This document shows, in pieces, positions 18,754-27,151 of a DNA stretch of 64,000 bases. Numbering within the stretch: position 1 is the first letter of the stretch; each line of letters opens with the position of its first letter. The notes under the pieces are model-generated. The model ran no database searches. It worked only from the letters and a program-made list of their open reading frames with translations, and was not told the origin of the DNA. The position numbers and the translations under genes are program-made. The stretch comes from Leptospira johnsonii. Lineage in GTDB: Bacteria; Spirochaetota; Leptospiria; Leptospirales; Leptospiraceae. The stretch spans positions 558,001 to 622,000 of the forward strand of contig NZ_BFAY01000011.1 of NCBI RefSeq assembly GCF_003112675.1, given 5' to 3'.

Positions 18754-20726
18754 TCAATGCCGGTAGAATATGCGGGTTTGCTCGGAATTTCTCCCGCCTT
18801 CTCCTTTTTGCTAGAACGTTCCGTTTTCTTTTTAGTTTCTTCGTGAGCCGGATGAACGATAGCCATCAATTCATCATGGTTGACCGTTTCTTTTGCAAGC
18901 AGCGCTTTCGCAAGATTCTCGAATTTTGTGGAGTTCTTACGAACTAATTCCCGACCTTTGTCAAGACAGGTCTGCACTATATTACGGATCTCCTTGTCGA
19001 TCATGGCCGCAAATTCTTCGCTATAAGCCTTATTACTTTGGCCCATATCTCTTCCTAAGAAAGGACTTTCGTGGCCGCTACCGTAATTGATCGTGCCCAG
19101 TTTTTCGGACATTCCCCAATCGCAGACCATTCTTCTTGCGATATTGGTTGCTTGTTGGATATCGTTGCTGGAACCGGTAGAAGTCATTTTGAATTTGTAT
19201 TCTTCTGCGATGAACCCGCCCATACAAACTACGATCTGATCCAACCAGTATCCTTTAGTATGAATATGTTTGTCCTCTGTAGGAAGAGATTGTGTAAGAC
19301 CTAATGCCCTTCCTCTCGGAATGATAGTCACCTTATGGACCGGCTCGGTATAAGCCAGAAGTGTTCCTAAGATCGCGTGACCCGCTTCGTGATATGCAAT
19401 CACCTCTTTTTCCTTTTCGGAAATGAAGAAGGACCTACGCTCAGGACCCATCATCACTTTGTCGCGGGCTTCTTCTAATTCTTCTTGGGTTACACGTTTT
19501 TTATTCTTACGTGCAGCAAGTAAAGCGGCCTCATTGATCAGGTTAGAAAGATCCGCACCTGTAAATCCAGGGGTCCCTCTTGCGATTGAATTCAAAGAGA
19601 TATCGCTGGTTAAAGGAACTTTTCTAGAGTGAACTTTTAAGATCTGCTCTCTTCCGTTCAGGTCCGGAAGATCCACCATTACCTGGCGGTCGAATCTTCC
19701 CGGTCTGAGTAAGGCTGGATCTAAAACGTCAGCACGGTTTGTAGCTGCCATTACGATCACACCTTCGTTTTTCTCAAATCCGTCCATTTCGACAAGCATC
19801 TGGTTTAGGGTCTGCTCTCTTTCGTCATGACCACCGCCCCATCCGGCTCCTCTCAATCTTCCCACTGCATCAATCTCATCTATAAAGATAATACATGGAG
19901 AATTTTTCTTACCTTGTTCGAATAGATCTCGAACACGAGAAGCTCCTACACCCACAAACATTTCTACGAAGTCGGAACCGGAAATACTGAAGAATGGAAC
20001 GCCAGCTTCTCCTGCAACCGCTCTAGCTAGAAGTGTTTTACCTGTTCCGGGAGGACCCACTAAAAGAACTCCGGTCGGGATTCTTGCGCCCATAGCTTGG
20101 AATTTTTTAGGATCTTTTAAGAATTCTATAATTTCGACCAATTCGGTTTTGGCTTCTTCGCAACCTGCAACGTCTGCGAAACTTACCTTAACCTTTGGAT
20201 CCACAGTCAATTTAGCTTTGGATTTTCCGAAAGAGAAAGCCTTATTGCCGGTAGACTGGACCTGGCGCATAATAAAAAAGTAAAATACGAAAATACCGAT
20301 CACTGCGATCAGAAGGAAGGAACTCAACATTCCAAATCCGTGTCCGTTCTCGGAAGGAACTACTTCGAGATCAATATTCGTTTTTCTTAAAGAAGAAAGG
20401 AATTCTTTGTCGATAGGAGCGATCCGGGTCTCGAAACGAACAGGAGTTTTTGCGGATCCTTCTTCGAATGGTTCGTAACAACCTTTGATCATGTCCCCTT
20501 CTAGGATCAGCTTATCACAGCCTGGAAAGTTGGAATCGGTAGTCTTTACCAGTTTGCCTTTCGGTTTGGAAGAAACATCCGGCTCTACCATGCTCATAAA
20601 TTGGGAAAACGGTAATATCCTAGGTTTGCCCAGAGCAGTTTGGATCTGCGGTACTAGAAGTGCTAATCCTAGGATTACTAAAATGAAAAGTATAAGTAAT
20701 CTAAGACCTTTATTATTGTTATTCAT
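18750..20726 (-). CDS. ftsH: ATP-dependent zinc metalloprotease FtsH
   Basis: 658 residues from ATG 20726, preferred over an upstream in-frame ATG (20765) because GGGAG lies at the right distance. Two membrane helices (about 9-27 and 134-153) flank a periplasmic domain with two cysteines. The AAA+ domain has Walker A GPPGTGKT (224-231), Walker B FIDEID and the arginine-finger region RPGRFDR; the protease has HEAGH (446-450). FtsH forms a membrane hexamer degrading misfolded or regulatory proteins. The C-terminal tail is rich in Lys and Glu. The downstream EVE gene is translationally coupled. Confidence 0.96.
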   Translation of the reverse strand: MNNNNKGLRLLILFILVILGLALLVPQIQTALGKPRILPFSQFMSMVEPDVSSKPKGKLVKTTDSNFPGCDKLILEGDMIKGCYEPFEEGSAKTPVRFETRIAPIDKEFLSSLRKTNIDLEVVPSENGHGFGMLSSFLLIAVIGIFVFYFFIMRQVQSTGNKAFSFGKSKAKLTVDPKVKVSFADVAGCEEAKTELVEIIEFLKDPKKFQAMGARIPTGVLLVGPPGTGKTLLARAVAGEAGVPFFSISGSDFVEMFVGVGASRVRDLFEQGKKNSPCIIFIDEIDAVGRLRGAGWGGGHDEREQTLNQMLVEMDGFEKNEGVIVMAATNRADVLDPALLRPGRFDRQVMVDLPDLNGREQILKVHSRKVPLTSDISLNSIARGTPGFTGADLSNLINEAALLAARKNKKRVTQEELEEARDKVMMGPERRSFFISEKEKEVIAYHEAGHAILGTLLAYTEPVHKVTIIPRGRALGLTQSLPTEDKHIHTKGYWLDQIVVCMGGFIAEEYKFKMTSTGSSNDIQQATNIARRMVCDWGMSEKLGTINYGSGHESPFLGRDMGQSNKAYSEEFAAMIDKEIRNIVQTCLDKGRELVRKNSTKFENLAKALLAKETVNHDELMAIVHPAHEETKKKTERSSKKEKAGEIPSKPAYSTGIE

Positions 20727-20976
20727 GTGTAACTCCCAAGCTCCGCCATCTCCTCGGAGCCACATTCTTCCCGTAGATTAGACTAAAGGAAACAGGCCTT
20801 AAACCTGCCGGAATCGTAAACCGGTATACTCATTGGAAACCGATTTCTTACAAAAGGTTCCCCATAATCAGAGTCCCTTTTTTTCCGGAAAAGTAAAGGA
20901 TTTTTAGATCTCGGCGGAACCGAGAGGAAAATTAGATAAAAGAAATTTATCCAGACCAGATCCGGATTTTTTTGAG

Positions 20977-20998
20977 AAAAAACAGATCTTACAATCTG
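20977..20998 (-). terminator. Intrinsic terminator overlapping the pth stop codon
   Basis: On the minus strand a 5-bp stem CAGAT/ATCTG with the loop TGTAAG is followed at once by six T residues; adding the flanking A-T pair gives 6 bp. The TAA stop codon of the Pth-like gene lies inside the loop. The stem is short, so strength is uncertain. Confidence 0.5.
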
Positions 20999-21552
20999 TA
21001 TTTTTCGATCACATCTTCTATATCGCCCAAACTAATGGAACGAATTGCTGCCTCTGCATCGTTGATGATCTGGATCAAACTTAAGTTCTCTAAAGGTTGG
21101 AAATCTTCCTTCAAAAATCCGTCTAGATTAGAACCGTCGAATTCGTCGTTTCCTATCCCAATTCGGATTCGGATAAAATTTGGAGAACGTAAGGATTGGA
21201 TCACTGATTTGATCCCAGGATTCTCGTTCCCGTTAGCTCCCTTATCCACTACGATTTTACCCAAGGGTAAGGTCCAATCTTCGTGGATCACAAGAATATC
21301 CTGCACCTGAATTTTCAGGAAGGAAGCTATATACAGAACGGACTCTCCCGATAGATCGCTGAAGGTCTGAGGTTTTAATAATACAACCTCTTCTCCTTCG
21401 AAATCGCCTCGCCCAATCAAAGACTTTTTCTTTTTAGTCTTGATCTCGACGTTGATATTATTGGCGATCACGTCCAAAATTTTGAAGCCGATATTCGCTC
21501 GGTTATTATTGTATTTGTCTCCGGGATTACCCAATCCGACGATTAGCTTCAT
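20989..21552 (-). CDS. pth: Peptidyl-tRNA hydrolase homologue with substituted catalytic residues
   Basis: 187 residues, full Pth length. The fold is recognisable from MKLIVGLGNPGDKY, LLKPQTF..LSG, VIHEDWTLPLGK and FIRIRIGIG. Residues used in catalysis and peptide binding by E. coli Pth are changed: His20 is Ala19 (NRANIGF where TRHNxG is expected), Asn68 is Asp66 (FSDLSG for FMNLSG), Asp93 is Glu91 (HEDWT for HDELD) and His113 is Glu110. Asn10 and Asn114 equivalents remain. The rplY-pth order is that of the normal enzyme, so this is the orthologous locus. Either it works by altered chemistry or it is a non-catalytic tRNA-binding protein. Confidence 0.88.
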   Translation of the reverse strand: MKLIVGLGNPGDKYNNNRANIGFKILDVIANNINVEIKTKKKKSLIGRGDFEGEEVVLLKPQTFSDLSGESVLYIASFLKIQVQDILVIHEDWTLPLGKIVVDKGANGNENPGIKSVIQSLRSPNFIRIRIGIGNDEFDGSNLDGFLKEDFQPLENLSLIQIINDAEAAIRSISLGDIEDVIEKYRL

Positions 21553-21594
21553 ACAATAATGTACTCCAAATTTTTAGATCTCGGGATGGGGAAA

Positions 21595-22218
21595 TTATTT
21601 CCCTTTTTTACCTGCAGGTTTTGCCCCAGCAGCTTCCTTAGCTTCTGCTCTTTCTTGAGCAAGTAAAGCTTTGGTTTTCAGAACTGCTGCTACGATCGGA
21701 TCTCCGTTAACTAAAATTTCCCAACTTGCAGGAACTTTTAAGCTGCTAACTTTGATAAAATCGCCTACATCTAGATCGGTTACATCTAGAACTAGAGTTT
21801 CGACCAGATCCTCAGGAACGGTTTTCACACGGATCTCGTGGATCAAATGGTCGAATTGACCACCCATCTTAGAACCTTTTGCTGTTCCTTCGGTGCGAAT
21901 TCCGATCTTAGTAACGATCTTTTTACCAGGCTCTACTTTGTAGAAGTCTACGTGGCGGATCCTGTCGATCTCAGGGAAACGTTGTACTTCTTTTACGAAA
22001 ACCTTTTGGACTCCTTCTCCCTCCACTTCCAACTCGATCAGAGTGGATTGGCGAATCCCGGAATGAACTAGTTTTTCAAGTTCTTTCTCGTTTACGGAAC
22101 CGGACGCGGCATTTCCGCCTCCGATAATGTTAATAGGAACTTGTCCTGCGGCACGAAGACGATTGTTTACGTTCTTGCCGGTTTCAGTCCTTTTTGTAAC
22201 AACTAATTTGTGGCTCAT
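21595..22218 (-). CDS. rplY: 50S ribosomal protein L25/TL5/Ctc
   Basis: 207 residues. The N-terminal part is the L25 5S rRNA-binding domain (RTETGKNVNNRLRAAGQVP and a basic strand pair), and the C-terminal beta domain (about 90-185) is the Ctc/TL5 extension, ending in an Ala/Lys-rich tail. It binds 5S rRNA in the central protuberance; the long form is linked to general stress in Gram-positive bacteria. The order prs-rplY-pth on the minus strand is a widely conserved arrangement and suggests one operon. Confidence 0.95.
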   Translation of the reverse strand: MSHKLVVTKRTETGKNVNNRLRAAGQVPINIIGGGNAASGSVNEKELEKLVHSGIRQSTLIELEVEGEGVQKVFVKEVQRFPEIDRIRHVDFYKVEPGKKIVTKIGIRTEGTAKGSKMGGQFDHLIHEIRVKTVPEDLVETLVLDVTDLDVGDFIKVSSLKVPASWEILVNGDPIVAAVLKTKALLAQERAEAKEAAGAKPAGKKGK

Positions 22219-22236
22219 GGTTTTTACCCTTGTCTC

Positions 22237-23178
22237 TTATATAAATAGATCGCTGACCGATTGATTGGTCGATATCCTCTGGATCGCAGCCGCAAATAGC
22301 GGAGCTACAGAGAGTGTTTTTAACTTAGCAATTCTCTTGGATTCTGGAATTTCGATCGTATTGGACAATACAACCTCTGTAAAAGGTGTAGCATTCAAAC
22401 GATCTATAGCTTCTCCGGAAAGAACTCCATGAGTAGCCGCACAATATACCGACTTAGCTCCATTTTTCAAAAGCGCGTCGGCCGCTTTACAGATCGTGCC
22501 CGCAGTATCGATCATATCATCCAAAAGGATACAATTCTTACCTTCTATCTCTCCGATTACGTTCATCACTTCGGAAACGTTCGCCTTCGGTCTTCTCTTG
22601 TCTATGATCGCTAAAGTTGCGTTCACTTTTTTACCGAAGGATCTAGCTCTTTCCGCTCCACCAGAATCGGGAGAAACGATAACCAGATCTTCGAACTTTT
22701 TACTCAGTATATATTCTACCAGTACCGGGCTGAAATGTAAATTATCCACAGGCACTTTGAAGAAACCTTGGATCTGATCCGCATGAAGGTCCATTACGAT
22801 TACTCTAGTCGGCCCTAAGGTCTCGATCAGATCTGCAACCACTCTTGCGGAGATCGGAACTCTTGGCTCCGCTTTTCTATCTTGGCGTCCGTAACCATAA
22901 TAAGGAATAACTACTGAAATACTTTTTGCAGAGGCGCGTCTTAACGCATCCATGATCAAAAGTAATTCCATCAGGTTATCATTTGCGGGGGCAGAAGTTG
23001 ACTGGATTAGGAATACGTCCCTTCCCCTTACATTCTCTTCTATCTTAACCGCGATCTCTCCGTCGGAAAATTTACGAAGATTGATCTTGCCAGGCTCTAT
23101 CCCAAGCTCTTGGCAAATTTCATTTGCGATCGTACGATTGGAAGATCCTGAAAAAACTGCGATATTAGTGCCGCTCAT
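22237..23178 (-). CDS. prs: Ribose-phosphate pyrophosphokinase
   Basis: 313 residues, the usual length. It begins with the [11 protein letters not shown] strand, has [14 protein letters not shown] at the ATP site, the PRPP-binding [13 protein letters not shown] segment and [14 protein letters not shown], the ribose-5-phosphate loop. It makes PRPP from ribose 5-phosphate and ATP for nucleotide, His and Trp synthesis. Its start overlaps the glmU stop by 4 bp, so both are translated from one message. Next downstream, after an 18-bp gap, is rplY. Confidence 0.96.
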   Translation of the reverse strand: MSGTNIAVFSGSSNRTIANEICQELGIEPGKINLRKFSDGEIAVKIEENVRGRDVFLIQSTSAPANDNLMELLLIMDALRRASAKSISVVIPYYGYGRQDRKAEPRVPISARVVADLIETLGPTRVIVMDLHADQIQGFFKVPVDNLHFSPVLVEYILSKKFEDLVIVSPDSGGAERARSFGKKVNATLAIIDKRRPKANVSEVMNVIGEIEGKNCILLDDMIDTAGTICKAADALLKNGAKSVYCAATHGVLSGEAIDRLNATPFTEVVLSNTIEIPESKRIAKLKTLSVAPLFAAAIQRISTNQSVSDLFI

Positions 23179-23930
23179 TTCGCAACCACTCCGTTCAAAA
23201 CTGCCGCTAAGTTTTCCAGGTCTGCGGGAGAATTCACACCTTGGCTTTCTCCGCTGTTTTTAAGAATTACTGCGCCCAACTTTTTTCCTTCTTTTTTATA
23301 CAACTCTACTAGATCAGGAAGATAATATTCTCCCTGAGCGTTGCTGTTTCCGATTTTTCTAAGAGATTCGAAAAGAATTTCAGAACTGAAAACATAAGTT
23401 CCGGTGTTGATCTCGTTTATTTTTTTCTGTTCCTCATTCGCATCTTTTTCTTCAACGATTGCGGTCACTTCTCCCGAAGAATTACGAACGATCCTTCCAT
23501 AACCGGTAGGAATATCTACCTTTGCGGAAAGAAGTGTAGCGGAGAATTCATTTTGGACATGTGTGGAAACGAGAGAACCGAATGTGTCCCCGGTGATCAT
23601 CGGGACATCCCCGCAAGCTACAAGGATAGGACCTTTATGGGATTTAACTAATTCTTCGGCACATAATACTGCGTGAGCTGTGCCTAACTGCTCTTTTTGC
23701 TCGGCGAAACGAATGCCGGGAATCCCAGTGCAAAGGGCTTGGACTTCTTCTTTTTTATAGCCTACAACTATGACTATGTCATGGATCCCAGCCTCTTTGA
23801 GGTGGTCGATAACATGGTTTAAAAGGGGCTTTCCATTTAAAGGAACAGCCACCTTTGGGAGCTCCGTCTTCATGCGGGTTCCCTTTCCCGCAGCTAATAC
23901 TACGGCGACTGCTTCCTTTTTGGCGTCCAT
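23175..23930 (-). CDS. glmU: N-acetylglucosamine-1-phosphate uridyltransferase, GlmU N-terminal domain only
   Basis: 251 residues covering only the nucleotidyltransferase half of GlmU. The signature [38 protein letters not shown] and [12 protein letters not shown] are all those of GlmU. The left-handed beta-helix acetyltransferase domain (about 200 residues, hexapeptide repeats) is absent and the frame ends cleanly, so this is not a truncation by a frameshift in view. It should make UDP-GlcNAc from UTP and GlcNAc-1-phosphate; the acetylation of GlcN-1-phosphate must be done elsewhere. Overlaps prs by 4 bp; a tRNA-Gln gene lies just upstream. Confidence 0.9.
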   Translation of the reverse strand: MDAKKEAVAVVLAAGKGTRMKTELPKVAVPLNGKPLLNHVIDHLKEAGIHDIVIVVGYKKEEVQALCTGIPGIRFAEQKEQLGTAHAVLCAEELVKSHKGPILVACGDVPMITGDTFGSLVSTHVQNEFSATLLSAKVDIPTGYGRIVRNSSGEVTAIVEEKDANEEQKKINEINTGTYVFSSEILFESLRKIGNSNAQGEYYLPDLVELYKKEGKKLGAVILKNSGESQGVNSPADLENLAAVLNGVVAK

Positions 23931-23955
23931 TCAGTAATCCGGTGAAATCAAACAG

Positions 23956-24031
<76 letters not shown>

Positions 24032-24041
24032 GTTTCATTCT

Positions 24042-24935
24042 TTAATAATTAAAGCTTACAAACGTAAGGTCGGGAAATTCCGTTTGCATTTTGGCGAACA
24101 GCTCTTCCCGTATCTCCAATCCTTGCACCAAACCGTAGATACAAGATCCGGATCCGGTTAAGGAGGAGTAACTAGCTCCATTCGCCAAAAAACTTTCCTT
24201 TAATTTCCCTAGTTCGGGAAACTTTTGGAAGGCAAGAGGCTCGAAGTCGTTTACGAGCTTTTCTCTCAAAGCCGCCCAATTCCCTTCTTTTAAAGAAAAC
24301 TCGACGTCATTGTCTAGAGAAATCCATCTTTTCGAGGGAGGGTCGGCTTGTAAAGGCTTTTTGAGCCCTGCGTACATTTCGGCTGTCGAGAGTATTTGAG
24401 GAGTTAAAGCCAGAATTCCCTGTCCGGGATGCACTTGTATATCCCTTAAGATCTCACCTTTTCCGGACACCAAACAATGATTTTCGGATAAGAAGAAGGG
24501 AACGTCAGCTCCAATCTCGGCCGCCAGTTTGAAAATATGGTCCGAATGAAACTCAGGCCCCAAACCGAAATAAAAAGAAAAAAGGGAAGCGGCGTTTGCG
24601 GATCCGCCTCCGAGTCCCGCGGCAGGAGGGATTCTTTTTGTAAGGTAGATCCTCACACCTGGAAGTTCTCTGTAATGTGCGCGGATCTTAGAAAAAGTTT
24701 TAAAAAGAATATTCTTACTTAAGTCTCCTTTCTCAGAGACCTCGTCGTACAAACGTCTTTTTTCTAAAATGATCTGATTATTGGAAACCAACTCGAAAGA
24801 ACCGGGAGAGATCGGTTCTATCTGAATATCATCTCCCCAATTTAAACGTAAGAATACACTTCGGATCTCATGAAATCCGTCAGGCCTTTTATAAGGGATC
24901 TCTAGTCCTAGGTTGATCTTTGCGGGAGAAAGCAA
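24042..24935 (-). CDS. ispE: 4-diphosphocytidyl-2-C-methyl-D-erythritol kinase
   Basis: 297 residues from a TTG start (24935), with AGGA 9 bases upstream. It begins LSPAKINLGLEI, the IspE substrate-binding segment with the conserved Lys-Asn pair, and has the GHMP-kinase ATP loop PPAAGLGGGSANAAS near residues 96-110 and a late TGSGSCIYGL. It phosphorylates CDP-methylerythritol in the non-mevalonate isoprenoid pathway. The tRNA-Gln gene follows 10 bases after its stop, so the tRNA may be transcribed with it. Confidence 0.95.
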   Translation of the reverse strand: MLSPAKINLGLEIPYKRPDGFHEIRSVFLRLNWGDDIQIEPISPGSFELVSNNQIILEKRRLYDEVSEKGDLSKNILFKTFSKIRAHYRELPGVRIYLTKRIPPAAGLGGGSANAASLFSFYFGLGPEFHSDHIFKLAAEIGADVPFFLSENHCLVSGKGEILRDIQVHPGQGILALTPQILSTAEMYAGLKKPLQADPPSKRWISLDNDVEFSLKEGNWAALREKLVNDFEPLAFQKFPELGKLKESFLANGASYSSLTGSGSCIYGLVQGLEIREELFAKMQTEFPDLTFVSFNY

Positions 24936-24980
24936 GGTATATCCTGAATCAACTGCAAATAGAGAGAAGTCAATCGATTC

Positions 24981-25943
24981 CTAATTGGACGAACCGGAAG
25001 AAATCGTCTCCCAATATGCAGTCATCCTTTCCTTTAATCCAGGTGGGTTATGAAGAATTACGTTCGGACCAAAACCTTTCAGGACCGATAAGAACCAATC
25101 CTGGTTTCTGATCCTTGCCTTAGAAAGATAGTAAGTAGTGTCCCCGATCTGCTTTTTGGTAGTAGTTCTTTCCAAATGTAATCGAGAATGCAGATTAAAA
25201 TATACTTCGGAAGTATGATAGATCTCCGCGAAATTGGAGTCCCCTTCTCCCCCTTGGACAAATTCTTTTAATTTGGAGATTGCATTCTTTCTTTCTGCGT
25301 CCGGGATTTCTGCAACATTCTCCTGGGTTGGATTCAATTGAAGAATAGAATCCAATCTGAATGTTCTGGGTGCCTTTCTGGAATGGCAATAACCGATCAA
25401 ATATTCTTCTCTAAAACTTAATAATGCCCAAGGATCAACTTTTCTGGATTCCGGTTCGGCCTCTCCCTGCGCACGGTATTTGATCTGCAAAGATTTGCCT
25501 TCGGAGATTGCATTCTCGATATTCTTTCTAATTTCGTTTTCACTAGGAATACCCGCAGAAGGAAGAATTGTATGAATTTTATCTAATATAGATTTCAGGA
25601 TCTTTTTTCGAGAAGGGCCTGTTTCTTTTTCGTCCTCTTCTAAAAATAGTTTTCGGATTGTGGCCCATTCTTTTACACTTAGGACCAAACCTTGATCCAA
25701 GCTTAAAGGCATACGAATGCCTATTGTCTCTCCATCGTAATCCAATTCCACAAATTGGTCAGGAGTATAAGGATAAGAACCCACCATGTATAATTTTCCG
25801 AGTTCTTTTTTGAGATCTTTTATATCATCGATACCGGAATACTTGGAAAGATCCTCCAAACTCATTCTTTTGTTTTCCTGCAAAAGATGAATCACTGCCA
25901 GTTTGGTTTGGAGTTTTTTCGTACTTGGATTCATGCCGGACAT
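24981..25943 (-). CDS. WYL-domain transcriptional regulator
   Basis: About 320 residues from ATG 25943; ATG 25934 is also possible and the TTG at 25970 is less likely, since none has a strong ribosome-binding site. An N-terminal winged-helix part (KLAVIHLLQENKRMSLEDLSKYSG) is followed by a WYL domain in which IKYRAQGE and RKVDPWALLSFREEYLIGYCH mark the core strands. WYL proteins are usually regulators that bind nucleotide or nucleic-acid ligands, including PafC-type DNA-damage regulators. It lies upstream of ispE on the same strand after a 45-bp gap. A second WYL regulator is encoded at 34161-35180. Confidence 0.82.
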   Translation of the reverse strand: MSGMNPSTKKLQTKLAVIHLLQENKRMSLEDLSKYSGIDDIKDLKKELGKLYMVGSYPYTPDQFVELDYDGETIGIRMPLSLDQGLVLSVKEWATIRKLFLEEDEKETGPSRKKILKSILDKIHTILPSAGIPSENEIRKNIENAISEGKSLQIKYRAQGEAEPESRKVDPWALLSFREEYLIGYCHSRKAPRTFRLDSILQLNPTQENVAEIPDAERKNAISKLKEFVQGGEGDSNFAEIYHTSEVYFNLHSRLHLERTTTKKQIGDTTYYLSKARIRNQDWFLSVLKGFGPNVILHNPPGLKERMTAYWETISSGSSN

Positions 25944-26054
25944 TCTTTCTTTCGGGAAATTTAGAGGCAATCAGAAATACGTATCATTTGAGAAGGAATT
26001 TTTCAGGCCCTCTTTTTACCGAATCGTAACCGAAAACATGGGATTTTTAGACGG

Positions 26055-26402
26055 ATGATACCTATTTGTCCAGCCCTTCCAATAGAATGCGCTTCTATGG
26101 GCCAAACGTCTTTTTTAAAAAATACATTTAGACTTCTTCCTAAATTTTATCTGGAGTTATTCGATTCGGACCAAGTGTTCTTAGCGGCAGCACAGATGAT
26201 CGGAAAGAGGATCTTGCGATTCCGCATAGATTCCAGAGTTTCTTATAAAAAAGGAGACGGAGTTTACGGAAGATTGTACGGACTTAGATCCAGTTTTTAC
26301 ATTCCAATCTCTGGAATTATTAAAGAAAGAAAAGAATTACAATCCAGATACTATTCTAAAGTTTGCGAATTGGAATTAGAATCCGACGAAGATATAGAAT
26401 AG
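26055..26402 (+). CDS. Small protein of unknown function
   Basis: 115 residues from ATG 26055, or 101 residues from ATG 26097 (MGQTSFLKN); neither start has a convincing ribosome-binding site. It is a compact, basic, soluble-looking protein, with the segment FRIDSRVSYKKGDGVYGRLYGL in its middle and an acidic end (SDEDIE). No signal peptide or known domain is recognised. It is divergent from the WYL regulator. Codon use resembles the neighbours, which supports it being real. Confidence 0.55.
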   Translation: MIPICPALPIECASMGQTSFLKNTFRLLPKFYLELFDSDQVFLAAAQMIGKRILRFRIDSRVSYKKGDGVYGRLYGLRSSFYIPISGIIKERKELQSRYYSKVCELELESDEDIE

Positions 26403-26635
26403 CGAATAACGTTATAATTCGATCGATCTCTGACACCTTCTGCTTGCAAAAGTCAACTCAGTTTGGGTAAAGGGAAATGAACAATACATTTTATTCAATG
26501 AATCTCATGTAGAGAAGTGATTTAGATTTCTGAGATAAAGAGAATAGTTAAGGAATAATCTGCTCCAAGTAAATATTCCGCAAAAATTATCTTCATACTT
26601 GTTAACTTTGACAGACGAATATAAAACGGAGATAC

Positions 26636-27046
26636 ATGATGAAATCAATTTTGAAACTCGTAGCTGTGGTCCTCTTTTTGAGCGCGGGCTTGGGCTCCTT
26701 GCAGGCAGGTGATCTGAGAAAGAACGGCTCTCTTATTGGCAGTATAGACTCCAGTGGAGATGTAAGGCTGAACGGGTCTCTCGTGGGAAGATTTGAATCC
26801 AGCGGAGATGTTCGGAAAAACGGAAGCCTGATCGGCAGAATTGACTCTAACGGAGATATTCGAATGAACGGGTCGCTAGTAGGTTCGATTGATTCCAGCG
26901 GAGATGTACGCAAGAACGGAAGCCTAATTGGGCGAATTGATAGCAATGGCGATGTACGAAAAAATGGTTCCTTGATCGGAAGTGCAGTAGGAATTCCAAG
27001 AGCCCAAGCGGCAGGATTCTTTTTCTTCTTCTTTTTGAACGAGTAA
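26636..27046 (+). CDS. Secreted 16-residue-repeat protein (beta-flower-like)
   Basis: 136 residues with a GGAG ribosome-binding site; ATG 26639 is an alternative first codon. A signal peptide (about 1-24, cleavage near LQA/G) precedes five exact-length 16-residue repeats with the pattern RxNGSLxGxxxSxGDx (residues 28-107), plus a partial sixth. Then comes a short Ala-rich link and a very hydrophobic end (GFFFFFF). The NGSLIG/GDV pattern resembles small closed beta-repeat folds annotated as five-fold beta-flower proteins; that is recollection. The phenylalanine-rich tail could insert in or contact a membrane. Function unknown. Confidence 0.8.
   Translation: MMKSILKLVAVVLFLSAGLGSLQAGDLRKNGSLIGSIDSSGDVRLNGSLVGRFESSGDVRKNGSLIGRIDSNGDIRMNGSLVGSIDSSGDVRKNGSLIGRIDSNGDVRKNGSLIGSAVGIPRAQAAGFFFFFFLNE
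26717..26989 (+). repeat. Tandem 48-bp coding repeats
   Basis: Five full 48-bp units (26717-26956) and a partial sixth inside the secreted repeat protein, each coding 16 residues. Units keep the protein pattern while codons differ at many third positions, and they alternate between K-N-G-S-L-I-G and L/M-N-G-S-L-V-G forms, pointing to old, selected repeats rather than recent slippage. Confidence 0.9.
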
Positions 27047-27074
27047 GATTGGAACAAAGCCACACTTCAATTGC

Positions 27075-27132
27075 CTGCTTCCATCCGGCTGCAGAATACA
27101 AAGGGTAAAACCTTTCTCGCCGGGGGAAGCAG
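27075..27132. other. 58-nt compound hairpin between convergent genes
   Basis: An 8-bp perfect stem CTGCTTCC/GGAAGCAG (27075-27082 with 27125-27132) continues through a T-G pair into CCGGC/GCCGG, then an internal loop and an inner AAAGG/CCTTT stem with a six-base loop. It lies midway between the 3' ends of the repeat-protein gene (+) and the GT-C-like gene (-). There is no T-tract on either strand, so it is not a classical intrinsic terminator. Confidence 0.6.
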
Positions 27133-27151
27133 CGTAAAACATTCCCTAATT

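Noticed and set aside
26717..26989. Regular repeats that might suggest a CRISPR array
   Set aside because: The units are contiguous 48-bp coding repeats without spacers and without cas genes nearby.
26602..27063. 153-codon frame antisense to the repeat protein
   Set aside because: It is also repetitive, but only because it mirrors the 48-bp coding repeats; the plus frame has the signal peptide and ribosome-binding site.
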